A stretch of 64,000 nucleotides of DNA from Carnegiea gigantea (GCA_029747015.1 JAKOGI010000107.1:804606-868605); one strand, 5' to 3'. Shown: positions 1 through 12,110, counted from the first letter of the stretch. The notes: generated from the letters alone by a model not told the origin. Numbers and translations: made by a program.

Positions 1-768
1 ATCTATTAAATATTAATAATTTCACTCAAAATTTAGAGTAACATTTTACTAAATGTATTTTTTAAAGTTATAGAACTCCTTTATAAATTTTGGAGCTTTT
101 ATATGAATTTCAAACAAACACAAACCCTTGTAATAAAAGTTACTACGCTTACTTACAAATTTTTTGAAAATTGTTACTAGATATCTAACTAATGTAAATT
201 TCAATCCCAATCCTCATAAACTTTTGTGTCTCATTTCTCCTAAAAAAACTAAAAGGCAAGTATAGTCAGCTAGCAATCATTTATAGAAGGGGGAAAAATT
301 TTAGGTCTCCTTTATTTTTTGGCTCTTATGTTGGAAAATTTCATCCCGGATGACTTTGTTCTCCTAGTTCGTCACTTGTGTCCAGAGGTCGATAAAATTC
401 TCTCTTTAACCAGCTCCCTAAATATAAATCCTTTAAAATTATCTTAACATCTTAATTACGCGGTGTTATTTCTTGCAAAAATTATATGATTATATTAAAA
501 TTAGTTTTCTCGATCATAACACTGTTGATAGGGGTAAAATTATCTATATAACTGGACTTTCTCAAATCCTATAAAAGCAAGAACTACACTGATTGTTGTT
601 GTTATTATTGTAGGTGGAATAAGCTAGAAATGGATCTGTATTGTCATTAGTACATTGGGGGCAAAATTACTAGTAAGCAATTCTATTTAAGAATTGGAAA
701 TGTTATTAATGAAAAGTCATGTGATACCTATGAATTAGTAAGTATTTATTTGACAGGTTATACTACTA
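1..768. other. AT-rich flank with no recognisable gene
   Basis: The sequence is AT-rich with stop codons in all frames. I see no protein motif, RNA gene or clear repeat in it. It ends at the CACTT target-site copy (769-773) that borders the copia element. Confidence 0.5.
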
Positions 769-773
769 CACTT

Positions 774-901
774 TGAGGAAATAGAGCAAGGGAAACAATA
801 AAAGAGGCAACAGGCAAGAGCGCCCCCATATACGCATCAAGTACTTGATTGTCAACTTCACTCTAAACCTTCCATAATTCTAGTCCTTAAATTACTAGAC
901 A
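774..901 (-). repeat. Copia 3' LTR, truncated by the Mutator-like element
   Basis: This stretch aligns with 18,804 to about 18,952. Shared stretches include GAAATAGAGCAAGG, TTGATTGTCAAC and CCTTCCATAATTCTAGTCC. The match stops at 901, exactly where GGGTAAATT of the Mutator-like element begins. About 70 bp of the LTR is missing. Confidence 0.75.
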
Positions 902-1100
902 GGGTAAATTCCAAACTTACCGTAATTTCCACGATATACATTGTATATTTGGCATGATTAAATATAAACCGTTAATTTTTCTAATTATTTCTTGAAATAA
1001 AAATGATGTATTTTAAAATGAATAAAATTAATTTATGAATGTTATGTTTAGAGGAGTAAAATAATTTCACTCTTTTAATTTCAATAAAAAGTTAAAATCA
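902..1100 (+). repeat. Left terminal inverted repeat of the MULE (diverged)
   Basis: It starts GGGTAAATTCC. It aligns imperfectly with the reverse complement of about 7,450-7,665 over the outer 100 or so bases. The inner limit is not sharp. Confidence 0.4.
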
Positions 1101-1439
1101 ATAATTAATTAATTTTTAAACCCTTCCCCTTCCCCTTCCATGGCCGGAAACAATGGAAGGTCGGCTGCAGTACTGGCGGCGTCGACGAAATTGCGGTGAC
1201 GGACGATAAGGAAGGCCCAGGCAGCACCGCCGAGTAGCGTATCCTCCCCCTGTCTGACACACAATCCGATTCGCTCACCCACCCCGTGTGAACGTTGCTG
1301 GCTTTTCCAGGCATCAGAAACAGTGAAGGCTTTGAGCGGCGACAAGTTTCAGAGGGTTGCATTCCGGCCGATGGGTCAACGTTGCAGTGGGAGGTTCATT
1401 TCACTGTTGTTCTATTATATGTTTGTTAGTATTATTGGT

Positions 1440-1560
1440 TAAACTGCAAGTCATGTTAAGGAAAGAGGAGTGGTTGCTTTAGTTACCATAGCGTAGGTTT
1501 GGGGTTCGAATCTACCTCATCTTGGTCTTGGGGATTTTTAATTCCTTGTTTTTTTTTTTG
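1440..1560 (+). repeat. Possible tRNA-derived SINE fragment
   Basis: GGGGTTCGAATCTACC at about 1,500-1,515 is a near-perfect Pol III B box. It lies about 35 bases after a weaker A-box-like GTGGTTGCTTTAG. A T-rich stretch follows. No flanking duplication was found and no tRNA cloverleaf can be folded. Confidence 0.3.
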
Positions 1561-2762
1561 TGGAGCGAAATTTTAGGTTATTTTTCTATTCCCAGCCATC
1601 ATGGTGACTCTTTACTTTTTACCCTAATCCATGCACTAGTATAAATACACTTTTATCATAAAAATGATAGACACAATTTATTAGTTCGTCTAAAAATTGC
1701 ATATTCATATCGTTATCATATGGATCTTTTTTCAGGCAAATACAACCATCATGTTGAATTGGAGGCACACAAGGTAAGTTATTGAATTTTATTATTATGA
1801 TGAAAGTTAAATACTTTTTATTGTTCTATCTTCAAATTATTTCACTTTGTATTCTATATTGTAATCGGTAGGTTTTAAAATAATGAATATATGGACTTGT
1901 ATGTAATTAATTGGGTTCTTAAATGAAGATTTTACCTTTATGTTTTCACAAATGTTATAATAAATTATTTATAATTTTGTGTTTGATTAAATGGACTTGT
2001 ATATAATTAGTTGGGTTCTTAAACAAATATTTTATCTTTATGTGTTCACAAATGTTGTAACGAATTGTTTGCAATTTATTGCTTGATTATATGGACTTGT
2101 ATGTATTGAATTGGGTTCTTAAACAAAGATGTTATCTTTACGTTTTCACTAATATCATAGTGAATTGTAGGTATTTTTTTGCTTGATTATATCAACTTGT
2201 TTGTAATAAGTGTGCTCTTAAACAAAGATTTTCTCTTTATGTTTTTGCAAATGTTATGATCAATTGTATCTAATTTTTTTGTTTGATTAGAATAAATATA
2301 TTTTATTGTATGCCTTTCTTGGATTCACCTAATATGTCATACTGTCCTTTTTTTTAACTTGTAGAAATCAAAATAGAAGAATTCATGTGAGATGTATAAG
2401 TGTGCATGCAATTGCTATGAAAAGTTGGAGAAAGTATTTATCAAATTGCAATTACTATCTCTAGGTTCCATGGTCATATATCATAGTATGAAAAAGGAGG
2501 ATATGGTAAAAGATGAAATTTTGCATGACTAATATAGAAAAACTGGAAATTGAATAAAGTAGAGATAACGATGTTCCCATTGTTACTCCTCCTCCTGTTC
2601 CAAATTTACTTGATGATCCTTTAGCAAAACTATCAAAACAACACTCTGAATTCCCTTTCATAAAGTTCGCTAGTGAGGACTTTGGCAACCCGGATGAAAA
2701 AAACTTGTAAGTGAGGGAGAGAGCTTGCTAGTGAAGATGATGACAACTCTCCAATCACCGGA

Positions 2763-4390
2763 ATGACATTTCTTGCAGCTCTGAAAAACGTACATTTTAA
2801 TGAATCATACTTTCCCGATGGGCTTGTCACCACAAGGGATAGCCCAATTACTATAAATGAAATAAAACTAAAACCTCACCCACACAAAGCACCAAAACAA
2901 TCACCACGTAAAAAAAGAAGTGGACGAGTAGGGCATCACTTCGACATGGCGGCATAAAATTAGCAGGCCAAAAGTTGACATTGGAGAAGCATCACGTGTA
3001 GGATGCAGACGGCGTGATTGAACTTTAACGAAGAGACTTGCTATGAGAAAATGAAATTACAAGGGTACGCCACTAGTAGTTAATATTCTTTGCCTTATTC
3101 GAGAAAAAATAATAACTTTTGGCGTAGTTTTAATTTATATCTCTACTCATGATCTACAACTTAGCAAGTCGTGTGGTGTAGATGAGCTAAATGAAATATT
3201 ATCACAATGTGGACCCTTACGAACCAATGTTTTGGATGATTTAGATTTGGGTACTTTTGCCACAGACGAACACAGGCGGTCATCATTGGAAAACAAAGAC
3301 ACAATGGTATGACATCAAGTAGTTTTTAATATTTGTTTATTAATATATAATGTTGTCAATTTTAATTGTTGTTGGTAATCCCCATCTCATATTGTACAGC
3401 TTATAAAATCTGATGATCTATGCGATCTGCATGGATCTAGAAACAATGTTGGGAATCATGTAACTTATAAGAATACTATACCAAAAGTGGTGCATATATA
3501 TGATATATTCATGCACATAAGCAATATGCCTCTTTATATGACATTTGATTCATCTATATTTTGTTTCATATTTTTTACAGCTTATAGATTTAAATGATGA
3601 CTCCCCCAATGATCAGAACAATCACGTCTCGTATGGTTATCCTGGTAAATATAAACTTTATTTGTCTTATTTGACGGATGAAGAAGTAATAATATGCGAC
3701 AAAGTTTTTAAGTGGAAAAAAGCAGATGAAATTGTGCATGAAAATTTGAAGGTTTGAGGATTTTTTGATACTACATGACTTGTTAGCTTTGTATTCTGAT
3801 AATGAGGTGACAAATTGGGTAAGTATAAGTGTAACATTTCATTTAATAAATATTCATCAAAAAATATACATTATTTCAAATATTCACAACATAAATACAA
3901 TTGTGTTTTATTTAATAGTGTATAGATGCACTTATGTTTGATCTACATTTCAAAGCACGAAAGGAGGGAAGCAATAGGCTGTATTTACCTAACATGTTTC
4001 AGGCAACAAAAACTGGTATGATTTTTTAATTTTGTACTTCCTTTATTTTTATTGATGTTGAAATATTATCGAATCCACTAAATGATTCATTCTACAGTCC
4101 ACTGTGAAACTTCCAAATGACAATAACATAGCTACTGTTGATTATTATATTCCTAAAGATACAAGTCAGATTGAATAGGTTTGTTAATTGTTAATATTTA
4201 TATATTATTACATTTGTTTTCCAATATAAAAACCCCAAGAGATGATGTAATTAATTTATCTGTACATATAGATTTACATCCCCTTGTTGAACGAATATCA
4301 TTGGACATTGATTGTGCTTAACATAAAAGAAGAAAGATGTTATTTGGTGGATTCAATACGATCAAAGGTTGCCAATGATGGAAGAAATTA
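2763..4390 (+). pseudogene. Ulp1-like cysteine protease (C48) gene carried in the MULE
   Basis: Ulp1 proteases cleave SUMO precursors and conjugates. At 4,275-4,390 a coding block reads YIPLLNEYHWTLIVLN, then CYLVDS. This is the catalytic His followed by Trp (codon 4,299) and the catalytic Asp (codon 4,350) of the C48 fold. Upstream blocks look like exons of the same family: 3,582-3,755 (TDEEVIICDKVFKWKKADE), 3,755-3,818 (EDFLILHDLLALYSDNEVTNW with a donor-like GTAAGT), and 3,919-4,015 (IDALMFDLHFKARKEGS). A frameshift lies near 3,754 and a stop near 4,178. The Q-x-x-x-x-C-G catalytic cysteine region was not found before 4,700, so this copy is probably dead. Exon limits are approximate. Confidence 0.6.
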
Positions 4391-4772
4391 ATTTGCATAC
4401 GATCAGGTCATTGACCATTTTGCTGCTTACCTTTGACAATATACATTGACTCATATGTCATATCCTTACACAGTAGGTATCTCTTGTATAGTTGCTTGGG
4501 ACTTAATGGTGGAAAAGATTCTATCAATAAATGGGTAAGTATGAATTGTAGTAAAGTCACTATATCCATCTTGAACTCTAAGCTCTATAATAGCCTGATC
4601 ATATGACTCGACTTGCTCACATGACTTCTGCTTTGCAGTCATTGATGACTTAATATTTCTATGCATCTATTCGACTCTTTGTGTTTCTCCTCATGCCTAG
4701 AAAAATTTTTGAAAAAGTAAATCAATATGAATTGGATCTACTGAGTATGATAGAAAAGGCTTAAAGTTTAGG

Positions 4773-6055
4773 TTACCGACCTACAAAGAAATATCCATGT
4801 AAGTATGCTTCTGCCCACTTCTCTTTCTTATTATACAAGTCCTTAGCCCACTTTTTATCCTGAACTTCATAATAGGACATAAGTTCTTTCCAACCTTTTT
4901 CAAAATCATTTGGAGCTTGATACTTGTTGATGCACTTAATAAAGTCGCTACAAAATTTGACACCTCCATTCCCCTTAACATTTCTCATGAGATGCCACAA
5001 GCATAGTCTATGGCGTGCTTTAGGAATACCACCTTAGTAGCATTAGCCATTGCCTTATCTCCATCTGTCTGAACTGCTAATGACTTTTGTCCCCTCCCTA
5101 CTTTGACTAATTGTTCCAAAACTCAAATAAATTAAGATTCTTTCTCATTGACTACCAATGCATATCCAAAAGACATTGTCTTTCGATTATGATTGACACC
5201 AACAAGCATCACAAGTGGCTTATTGTAGGCATTACATTTGTAAGTAGTATCAAAAATAAGGATTTGTCCAAAATTTTTGTAGTCTATGCATGAAGCTCTA
5301 TCACACCAAAACAATTTTTCTAAGCAGGCCTCACCATCCATAATATACTTTAAGAAAAATGTGGGATCAACAAGTTTTTTCTCCCTTAAATAACCCATAA
5401 CAACCTTAACATCACCTTCACATTCTTTTTCCTTCTAAAGCTTGAGAAAACCCAATTTGTGATAGCTTCTAGCTCGTTTCACCCATTTTTGCATGATGCA
5501 ATGGGGAGGGATGTGAGCACTATGCATGTGTTCAATTTCAATTTGAGTCTCCTTTGGAATTTTCCTATGAGATCAATTTTTTAAATGGCAAGAACTTGCA
5601 TTAGTAATAACATAATTAAAAGTATATATGATAATTTAAAAATTGATGTTGTCTAACCTCAAGTATAGTATTTGATTTGCATTGGCAAGAGGATGTGTAT
5701 GTTCAACAACAAATCTTGTCTCAGTCCAATAATCTATTTCTCTAATCCACTTGAATCGTATTTCAGCTTTACAACCAAAACATGTTCCATCCTTCGCTTT
5801 TCGCACTCTTTTAGTATTGTCAACATGCTTTACTAGGTGTACACCCTCTGCAGAACATTTAAACGATTTTGAAATTGGATGTCCATCTATTCTACTTTTG
5901 CATATCCCATCCTTCCGAACTCTGAAACCTTGAACTTTAGCATAATTTTTATAAAATTCATGGGCTAAGTCAAGAGTTTTGAATATAAATCTCTTCGTGT
6001 CTTCCATGATAAGATTTTGAAATTCTTCACTTGGTGTTACTTGTATATCTTTCAA
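4773..6055 (-). pseudogene. FAR1/MULE transposase, two exons, degraded
   Basis: Exon 1 (6,055-5,658) holds a FAR1-type zinc-binding domain: FKCSAEG, then GCKAEIRFKW and FVVEHTHPL, which supply the Cys and His ligands. A donor GTTAGA at 5,657 joins in phase to an acceptor ending at 5,565. Exon 2 starts at 5,564 and holds the MULE transposase core, with FGQILIFDTTYKCNAYNKPL (first acidic DTTY region), then VQTDGDKAMANA, then WHLMRNVKGNG. Damage includes a stop near 5,437, two stops just after 5,132 and a +1 frameshift near 5,015. The C-terminal SWIM zinc finger expected in this family is not seen. Domesticated FAR1/FHY3 genes look similar, but the adjacent TIRs and lesions point to a transposon. 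Confidence 0.75.
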
Positions 6056-6964
6056 ACTTTCAATTATAATAAAATCATCATCTTCATCTGTATATTATTC
6101 TTCTTCTTCTGCAATGTGAAGATCGCACTGAACAAATTGCAAACATTAATCAAAACAAAATCAAAAAACAAAGTAGAAACCCTCCTGGATAATTGTAAAT
6201 GTTTAGAAAAATCAAATCAACAAAAACTATCACATAGAATTTGATCATTGTTTAAAATCATGCAGCACTTAGATACACATCTAAAAAAATTAAGAATTGA
6301 TACAATTAAAGATAAAATAAATATGCATTATGTGTTGAAATATAAGCATAAAATAAGCAGAACAAAATCAAAAATAATCTAATAAATATGCCATCCAAAC
6401 ACACAAACACATAAAAACATAAACAAAAAAAGTTAGATTATTTAAAGTTGATAATTTTAGAAACATATAATATATGTTTCAATGAAATTCACATCTGAGA
6501 AAATTTCATTGCATGCAATATTGCCTTATACTAAAGGAATTGCAAAGCATTTATAATAGATACAGTTAAAGATGAAATAAATACACATTATAATACAAAA
6601 AGTTACATTATTATCGTTACTAGTTGTGTTGAACTCCGTCATTGGAGATTGCTCACAATTATGTGAATAGAGCGGGTGAAGAGTTATGAAATAGTGATGA
6701 ATGAAACTTACATGATAATTTAATTTATAGAAATTGTGGGAAGCTAATTGCATGGGAGAAGTAGGCAAAGTTTATAGAATCCCTACAAATAAGAAAATTA
6801 ATTTTCTCTTAAGGAAAGAATTCTTATATGTAGAAACTCTTGGATTTTAAGGGAACAATATTTTCAAAATAATTTTGTTGAGGAAAGGATTAAATAATGT
6901 TTTTTAATCCAAATAAGTTTCCAAAATCATATACTCTTGTGTCAGATTTTCTGCAAAACATTTA

Positions 6965-7045
6965 TGGCACACTGTTCAGGATTGAACCTGTGATATTGCT
7001 ATCATCGTGTAAAGAGCCCAACCATCAGGCTATAAGGCTTTGCTT
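6965..7045 (-). repeat. Possible tRNA-derived SINE fragment
   Basis: On the minus strand TAGCCTGATGGTTGGG (A-box-like) is followed about 35 bases later by CAGGTTCAATCCTGAAC (B-box-like). The spacing fits a Pol III internal promoter. The element is short and has no visible flanking duplication. Confidence 0.3.
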
Positions 7046-7449
7046 AAAATATATGTTCTCGTGTCATATATAAGTATTATGCTGCTGAATAAAATCTCCA
7101 CCCATTGATGACCTTCCAACTTCCATCCCATTGAACGATACGCTGCCCTGCCCAGCCCATCACCACTGACGACACCAGCATCGGCTAAGATCAAATGACC
7201 AACCAAGCTACTTGCCTGTGACTTTATCTTTTTTCCAATGTGCACATTTTTTTCAACAAAAGTTATCTTCTTAGCCTTTTTCAGGTGCGCTGGTTTGAGG
7301 GGAAGGGGAGGTCGCCGGAAATATCATCAGCCAAATATAACCTGGCCGCCATAACTTGTGCATTAGCTCGTCGGAAAATGTGGAGTTAATGGGCGAAACA
7401 ATGGAAGGTGGTTTGTGCTTCATGCATCAAATAATTTAATTAATTTTTT

Positions 7450-7665
7450 TAATGCTTCTTAGATCTTTCACTGAATTAAAGATAGAATTTTTTACCATCC
7501 AAACATGTCCTTAAAAATTAATTTTTTAAGTAATTATCATGAGTTTAATAATTTAAAAATATTAAATTTAATTCTATTAAAAAAATAAAAATCAACGATG
7601 GAGATTAACTATCACCACATGTACGGCTAAGATTGTAGGAATTACCGTGACTCCCATAATTGTCA
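7450..7665 (-). repeat. Right terminal inverted repeat of the MULE (diverged)
   Basis: It is the inverted partner of 902-1,100. The best block is 7,635-7,665 against 902-932. The outermost bases are poorly matched. Confidence 0.35.
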
Positions 7666-7679
7666 TTTTGCGGAAATCG

Positions 7680-9160
7680 CTATATCCGCACTGATGCCAA
7701 CTTGCTTTGTAGAAAAAAAACTGGTGTTTTCCCAATGCTTTTGTAAAAATATTTGGGATTTAACACCTGGAGCAAACATAGCCACTCTAAATATCTTTGG
7801 AAATAAGGCGCTCCCGAATAAAGTGATAATCTATTTCGATGTACTGGTGTGCTCATGAAATACTAAATTCTTTTCAATAGGAAGAGCTATTTGATTATCA
7901 AAAAGAGTCTCATGGGCTTATTAAGGAACACTCGAAGTGGCATTAAGAAGGATTAAATCCAAATAAGTTCACTTGTAACTGTCTCCATAACATTTTGCTT
8001 CTACTGAGCAGTGTGGAACAATACTTTGCTTCTTGGCTTTTCATGACAATGGTGAGTGTCCAAGAGTAAAAAGTATCCAATAAGTGACCTCCTTGTTAAT
8101 AGGCAAGCTCCCCAATCTGAGTCAGAATAAGCATAAACTTGTAAGTCTGAATCACTTCTCAACAGTATTCCTTGACTTAGATTTTCTTTCAAGTAACGAG
8201 GCACATGCTTGGACACTTCCATGCGTTCTTCCCTAGGCTCTTGCAAAAATTGTGAGAGAATACAAACTGCATAGCACAATTCTGGTTGTGTAAAGGTGAG
8301 GATAAATGAGTGTTCCCACTAAACATATATATTATGTCACTTCAACCTACTTCTTACCCATAACCAGCGCTAACTTGTGATTAGTTTCCATGGGAAACTC
8401 AATTGGTTTGGACCCAAGAAGTCCACATTCATCAATTATCTCCAAAGCGTATTTTAATTGACATGATACCAACCACTTTGGACTTCTAGTGACCTCAATT
8501 CCCAGGAAATATTTCGAGGCACCCAGGTCTTTAATATGAAAACATTTATCCAAGTGTGCTTTAAACTCACTAGAAGCTTGGGAATCACTCCCAATCACAA
8601 CAAGATCATCCACGTATATGAGTAGGGCCATAAGAAAATCTCCTTTTTATATGTAAATAAAGAGTAGTCTGCATAAGAGTGTATGAATCCATACTAAATC
8701 AACCTGGAGGACAACTTAGCAAACCATTGGCATGGTGCTTATTTCACCACATAAAGAGATTTGCGTAGTTTGTATATCTTGTTGTAATTAGATGACCGGA
8801 ATCCTAAGACATATTCACCATATAGATTTCTTCCTCTAGATCTCTATGCAGATATGCTTATTGACATCCATTTGATGTAATTGCCATCATCGGGTAATCA
8901 TAACTGACAAAAAACATCTCACACTCACTATCTTTGCCACTGGAGCAAATGTTTGATGAAAATCAGATTCCTACATCTGATCATCTCCTTGAATAACCAA
9001 TCGTGCTTTAAAATGTTCAATAATTCCATCAAAGTGGTAGTTAACTCTATATACCCACTTATAATTGATGGCTTTCTTTCCCAGAAGTAAGTCTTCCATT
9101 GTCTAGGTCTTATTCAATCTCAAAGTTTCAGTTTTCTCGGCCATTGCTTCTCTCCAACAC
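7680..9160 (-). pseudogene. Copia RT and RNase H remnant
   Basis: Read on the minus strand from 9,160 the order is as follows. CWREAMAEK, GKKAINYKWVY, FKARLVIQG and FAPVAK mark the RT start. YVDDLVVIGS (8,617-8,588, catalytic YVDD) and the KDLGASKYFLGIEV region mark the RT core. YAYSDSDWGACLLTRRS (about 8,121-8,071) is RNase H. A block with FTKALGK- and SKLGIS-like words near 7,700 marks the Pol C-terminus. Frameshifts and stops occur throughout. The order and motifs are those of Ty1/copia; the MULE begins just below 7,680. Confidence 0.8.
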
Positions 9161-9164
9161 TTTT

Positions 9165-9445
9165 TCTGAGTCCTCACTTTTTGAGTCTTTTGCAGAAGAT
9201 TAAGCTAATCTCTTTCTAACTTTTTTGTTGACTAAGCAATCTTTTCCTCTTGAACCTTGATGCGCGCTTCTTTTTCTTCACTCTCCCGGGTGAGCTTTTC
9301 TAGGATGGCCTTCATGTTAGTCATCTCCTCTTCTAGATTGATTGAGCTTGTCATCATAGCTGGCATGCCAATAGTGTTGAAGGACTCAGCTTTAGTTTCT
9401 AACAAGCACCCCCCCTTTAGAGAGAGTGAAGAAGAGTTACTACTA
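9165..9445 (-). repeat. Duplicate of the gypsy gag N-terminal segment
   Basis: It aligns along its length with 16,493-16,775. Both begin with CTTTTTCTGAGTCCTCACTTTTT and encode, on the minus strand, a charged coiled-coil-like stretch. Homology stops at 9,161, where copia RT begins, and at about 9,447. It is either a second fragment of the same gypsy family or part of a rearrangement. Confidence 0.6.
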
Positions 9446-9449
9446 TAGC

Positions 9450-10960
9450 TTTAGGGGTTAATCAACTTGGGTTGTTGTCAACTTAGCTAATAATATTGCT
9501 TGCCTGACATCCCTTTTTTAGGTGGGTCATGCCACTATTTGAATTGGAAGGATCCAACTATTAGCATCATCCTACCTTAATCGATCAATTTGTCAGCTTG
9601 ATCCTTGATGTCCAAAATTGTACTGATGACTTAGATTATGCTACAGCTTCAAACCATGTTGTTCAAAATTGTGTAACCGCTAGATCGAGAGTAACAGACT
9701 GACTTAAAAAATGGTTATTGGATTTTGCACCCTTTGTAGTAGCTCAAAGCAAATTGGGCTAGCCTTTTTATTTTTTTCCTAAACATTTTAGAAGCAGACC
9801 ATGCGATACCTTCTCATTTCTGTTTGATTTTTTTTACTTTTTTTCTTAGCCTCTTAAGTAGGTGGGATGTACCAGAATAGGTGCCCTAAATATATGCATA
9901 TCATTTCCTCATCAACCTACCAGCCGCAGCACCTAGATTTATTGAAGAAAGGAATGCACGCCCAAGGTCTACACCTTCCTTTTGTACTTTATCTCCACAT
10001 GTACTTCATTGCATGTGCCCTCCTTTCCATCCTCCAAAATTGGTATCATTTGCTTGTCTGATTCACATGAACGGGTTTTACTCTAGGCATTTGTCTTTAT
10101 GCCATTTACTTATAAAGTCTCTTTCTTTTTTTTGTTTTGGGTTTAAATCAATGAAATAGCTGGATAATTAGATCCTTCTATAGTCCCAGGATCTTTTCCA
10201 TTCATCAAAGTTTTGATTCTTGGAACCATGTGCTTGGCTTATCTTTCTTTCTTCTTTTTTTTTCACGTGAAAGACACAATCTTTCCTCCATTGAAAGCCT
10301 TGCCATTTGTGTGCTTGACTCCTTTTTCTTTTGGCGAATCAACTAAAGACGCAAAACGCCCATGTTACATGACCAAAAAGCATCCCTTGCACAGTCGCCA
10401 TAAAAAGGGGATGACATTGACCTCCTTTTTTTTAGGGCCTTTTGGGTGTATGGTTTGTATGGTTTGTTACAATCAAGCACATTGAGGATGAGGAAGAGGA
10501 GGAAAAACAAAGAAAAGATCATACTTTTTTTCGGGGGGGTTGGGATTGGGTAGGTTGAGGAGAGAGACAGTGTCATGCCTTCCCTTCATTGTATTTCATT
10601 ACTTGGCTCTTTAAACTTTGCAATATTGTGCTTTGAAAGGCTTGCTATTTTTTTGATGACCGTGAGCAATAAAGGTGGTAACTTTGGCTGAAATGAATCC
10701 AAAGGAAGTCACTTTATTAGATTAAAAAGTCTTCTCATACCTGTTTGTGATGTCGTAACGTCATACTCATTTATTGTCGCATTTTCTTATGTCGCAGCAT
10801 CATGCTTGGTTGTTAAAAGGTGGCATTCTTGTTGGTAGCACATCATGCTTACTTGTTGAAAAATTGCATTTTTTGTCGCTTGTGCTTTTTTTGTATGCCA
10901 AGACCCTTCCTTTTTTTTTCTTGCATTTGTGCAGTCACTTACGCAAGTTGGTAAGCCACT
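9450..10960. other. Unassigned TE-cluster DNA
   Basis: It is T-rich with short open frames only. I recognise no domain. Its position between gypsy-related blocks suggests retrotransposon non-coding sequence. Confidence 0.3.
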
Positions 10961-10961
10961 T

Positions 10962-11310
10962 GAAGGACCACTTGCAAAATGGTTTGCCGTTAGGCCTTTT
11001 GAGGCCTAGAACAGAAGCCCACATGCCTAAAAATGGTATGAAGACTTGAAGAACCACTTGCAAATACGATTTCACCATTAGGCCTTTTGGGGCCTAAAAT
11101 GGGATCATACATGTCAAAAAGTGGCATGAAGATTGGAAGAACCACTTGCGAACGCATTTCACTGTTAAGCCTTTTAAGGCCTAAAATGGAAACGTACATG
11201 TCAAAAAGTGGTATGAAGATTTAAAGAATCACTTGCAAATGCGATCTACCGTTAGACCTTTTGGGACCTAAAACGTGATCGTACATGTGAAAAAGTGGTA
11301 TGGGTAGTGA
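10962..11310. repeat. Tandem repeat, four units of about 87 bp
   Basis: Units start near 10,962, 11,048, 11,136 and 11,223 (periods 86, 88 and 87). Each has ACCACTTGCAAA or a close variant, then a GGCCTTTTGGGGCC-like palindrome, then TACATGTCAAAAAGTGG. Divergence between units is moderate. Confidence 0.8.
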
Positions 11311-11521
11311 GGAGTAACTTGGCAGCAGAAAGCTGATGTTTTTGATCGCCTTTCTTTTATGCCCCCCTCTTATCTTTCCTTTTTTTTGGTGTCCTGTGTT
11401 TGATTGCACTTAGTGATTTATTTCCCAAGTTGCCTATGTACTTATGAGCACTTGCAATTCCTAATAAGATCAAGTCATCATGTAGTTAAACGAAGCTTTT
11501 TTTTTTAATTTGTTTTGCCAT

Positions 11522-12045
11522 TCACAGTTTATACTCTTGTAGGCCAGGAGCAGTACAAAGATTTTTTTTTTTTCCATTTGTGTGAACAGTTTAAACTCTT
11601 GCTTGGGAGCCACTTTTTTGAGTGTGTAAATAGTTTAAGCTTTTGTTCGGGAGTCGTCTTCTTTTATGTTTTTTTGTAGTGAATAGTTTAGGCTCCTGCC
11701 CAGGAGCTGTTTTGTTTTGAGTGTGTGAACAGTTTCAGCTTTCGTTTGGAAGCTATTTTTTGAGTGTGTAAACAGTTTAAGCTCTTGTTCAGGAGCTAAC
11801 TTGGTTTTTTTTTTTTTTTTGTGATGAACAGTTCAAACTCTTGTTTAGGAGCCGCTTTTTTTTTGTGAGTACGTAAATAGTGTAGGCTCTTGTTTGGGAG
11901 CTATCTTGATTTTTATTTCTTAGTCGTGAACAGTTTAGGCTCTTGTTCAGGAACTCTTTTTGTGTGAGCAGTTTAGGCTCTTATTCAGGAGCAGTCTTGG
12001 TTATTTTTTTTGTGGTGACCAGTTTAAGCTCTTACTCAGGAGTCA
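11522..12045. repeat. Array of eleven hairpin-forming units
   Basis: Eleven degenerate copies of GAACAGTTTAAGCTCTTGTT followed by CAGGAGC begin near 11,525, 11,585, 11,626, 11,680, 11,727, 11,768, 11,825, 11,873, 11,928, 11,966 and 12,017. T-rich spacers of variable length separate them. The GCTC...GAGC part is an inverted repeat in most units; at about 11,691 it reads GCTCCTGCCCAGGAGC. Confidence 0.75.
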
Positions 12046-12110
12046 ACCCAGCATTTCCTCAAGAGAAGTCGCTGACCTCTTAGCTTGCGTTGTGGTTGGA
12101 AGAGGCTTGC

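Larger units (their letters stand above)
902..7665. mobile_element. Mutator-like element (MULE) carrying an Ulp1-like gene
   Basis: The left end is sharp because copia LTR homology stops at 901 and GGGTAAATTCC starts at 902. The right end is placed near 7,665 because the reverse complement of 902-932 matches 7,635-7,665 at about 19 of 31 positions. Weaker inverted similarity continues inward. Inside are a FAR1-type transposase (minus) and an Ulp1-like gene (plus), with GC-rich islands next to each end (1,120-1,400 and 7,090-7,400). No 9-bp target duplication is visible, so the right boundary may involve a deletion. The layout resembles the Ulp1-bearing MULEs known in plants (Kaonashi-type); that assignment is inference. 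Confidence 0.6.

Noticed and set aside
1105..1362. GC-rich open frame at the left edge of the MULE
   Set aside because: There is no domain, no conserved start, and overlapping frames are equally open because of base composition. It is treated as possible captured sequence only.
1500..1515. Possible tRNA gene from a perfect B box
   Set aside because: No acceptor stem or anticodon arm can be folded around it, so a SINE remnant is more likely.
7030..7245. 71-codon minus-strand frame near the right MULE end
   Set aside because: No recognisable motif, and it sits in a GC-rich block beside the TIR.
11522..12045. Regularly spaced hairpin array considered as a CRISPR array
   Set aside because: Units are degenerate, spacers are T-rich and uneven, and the genome is a plant.
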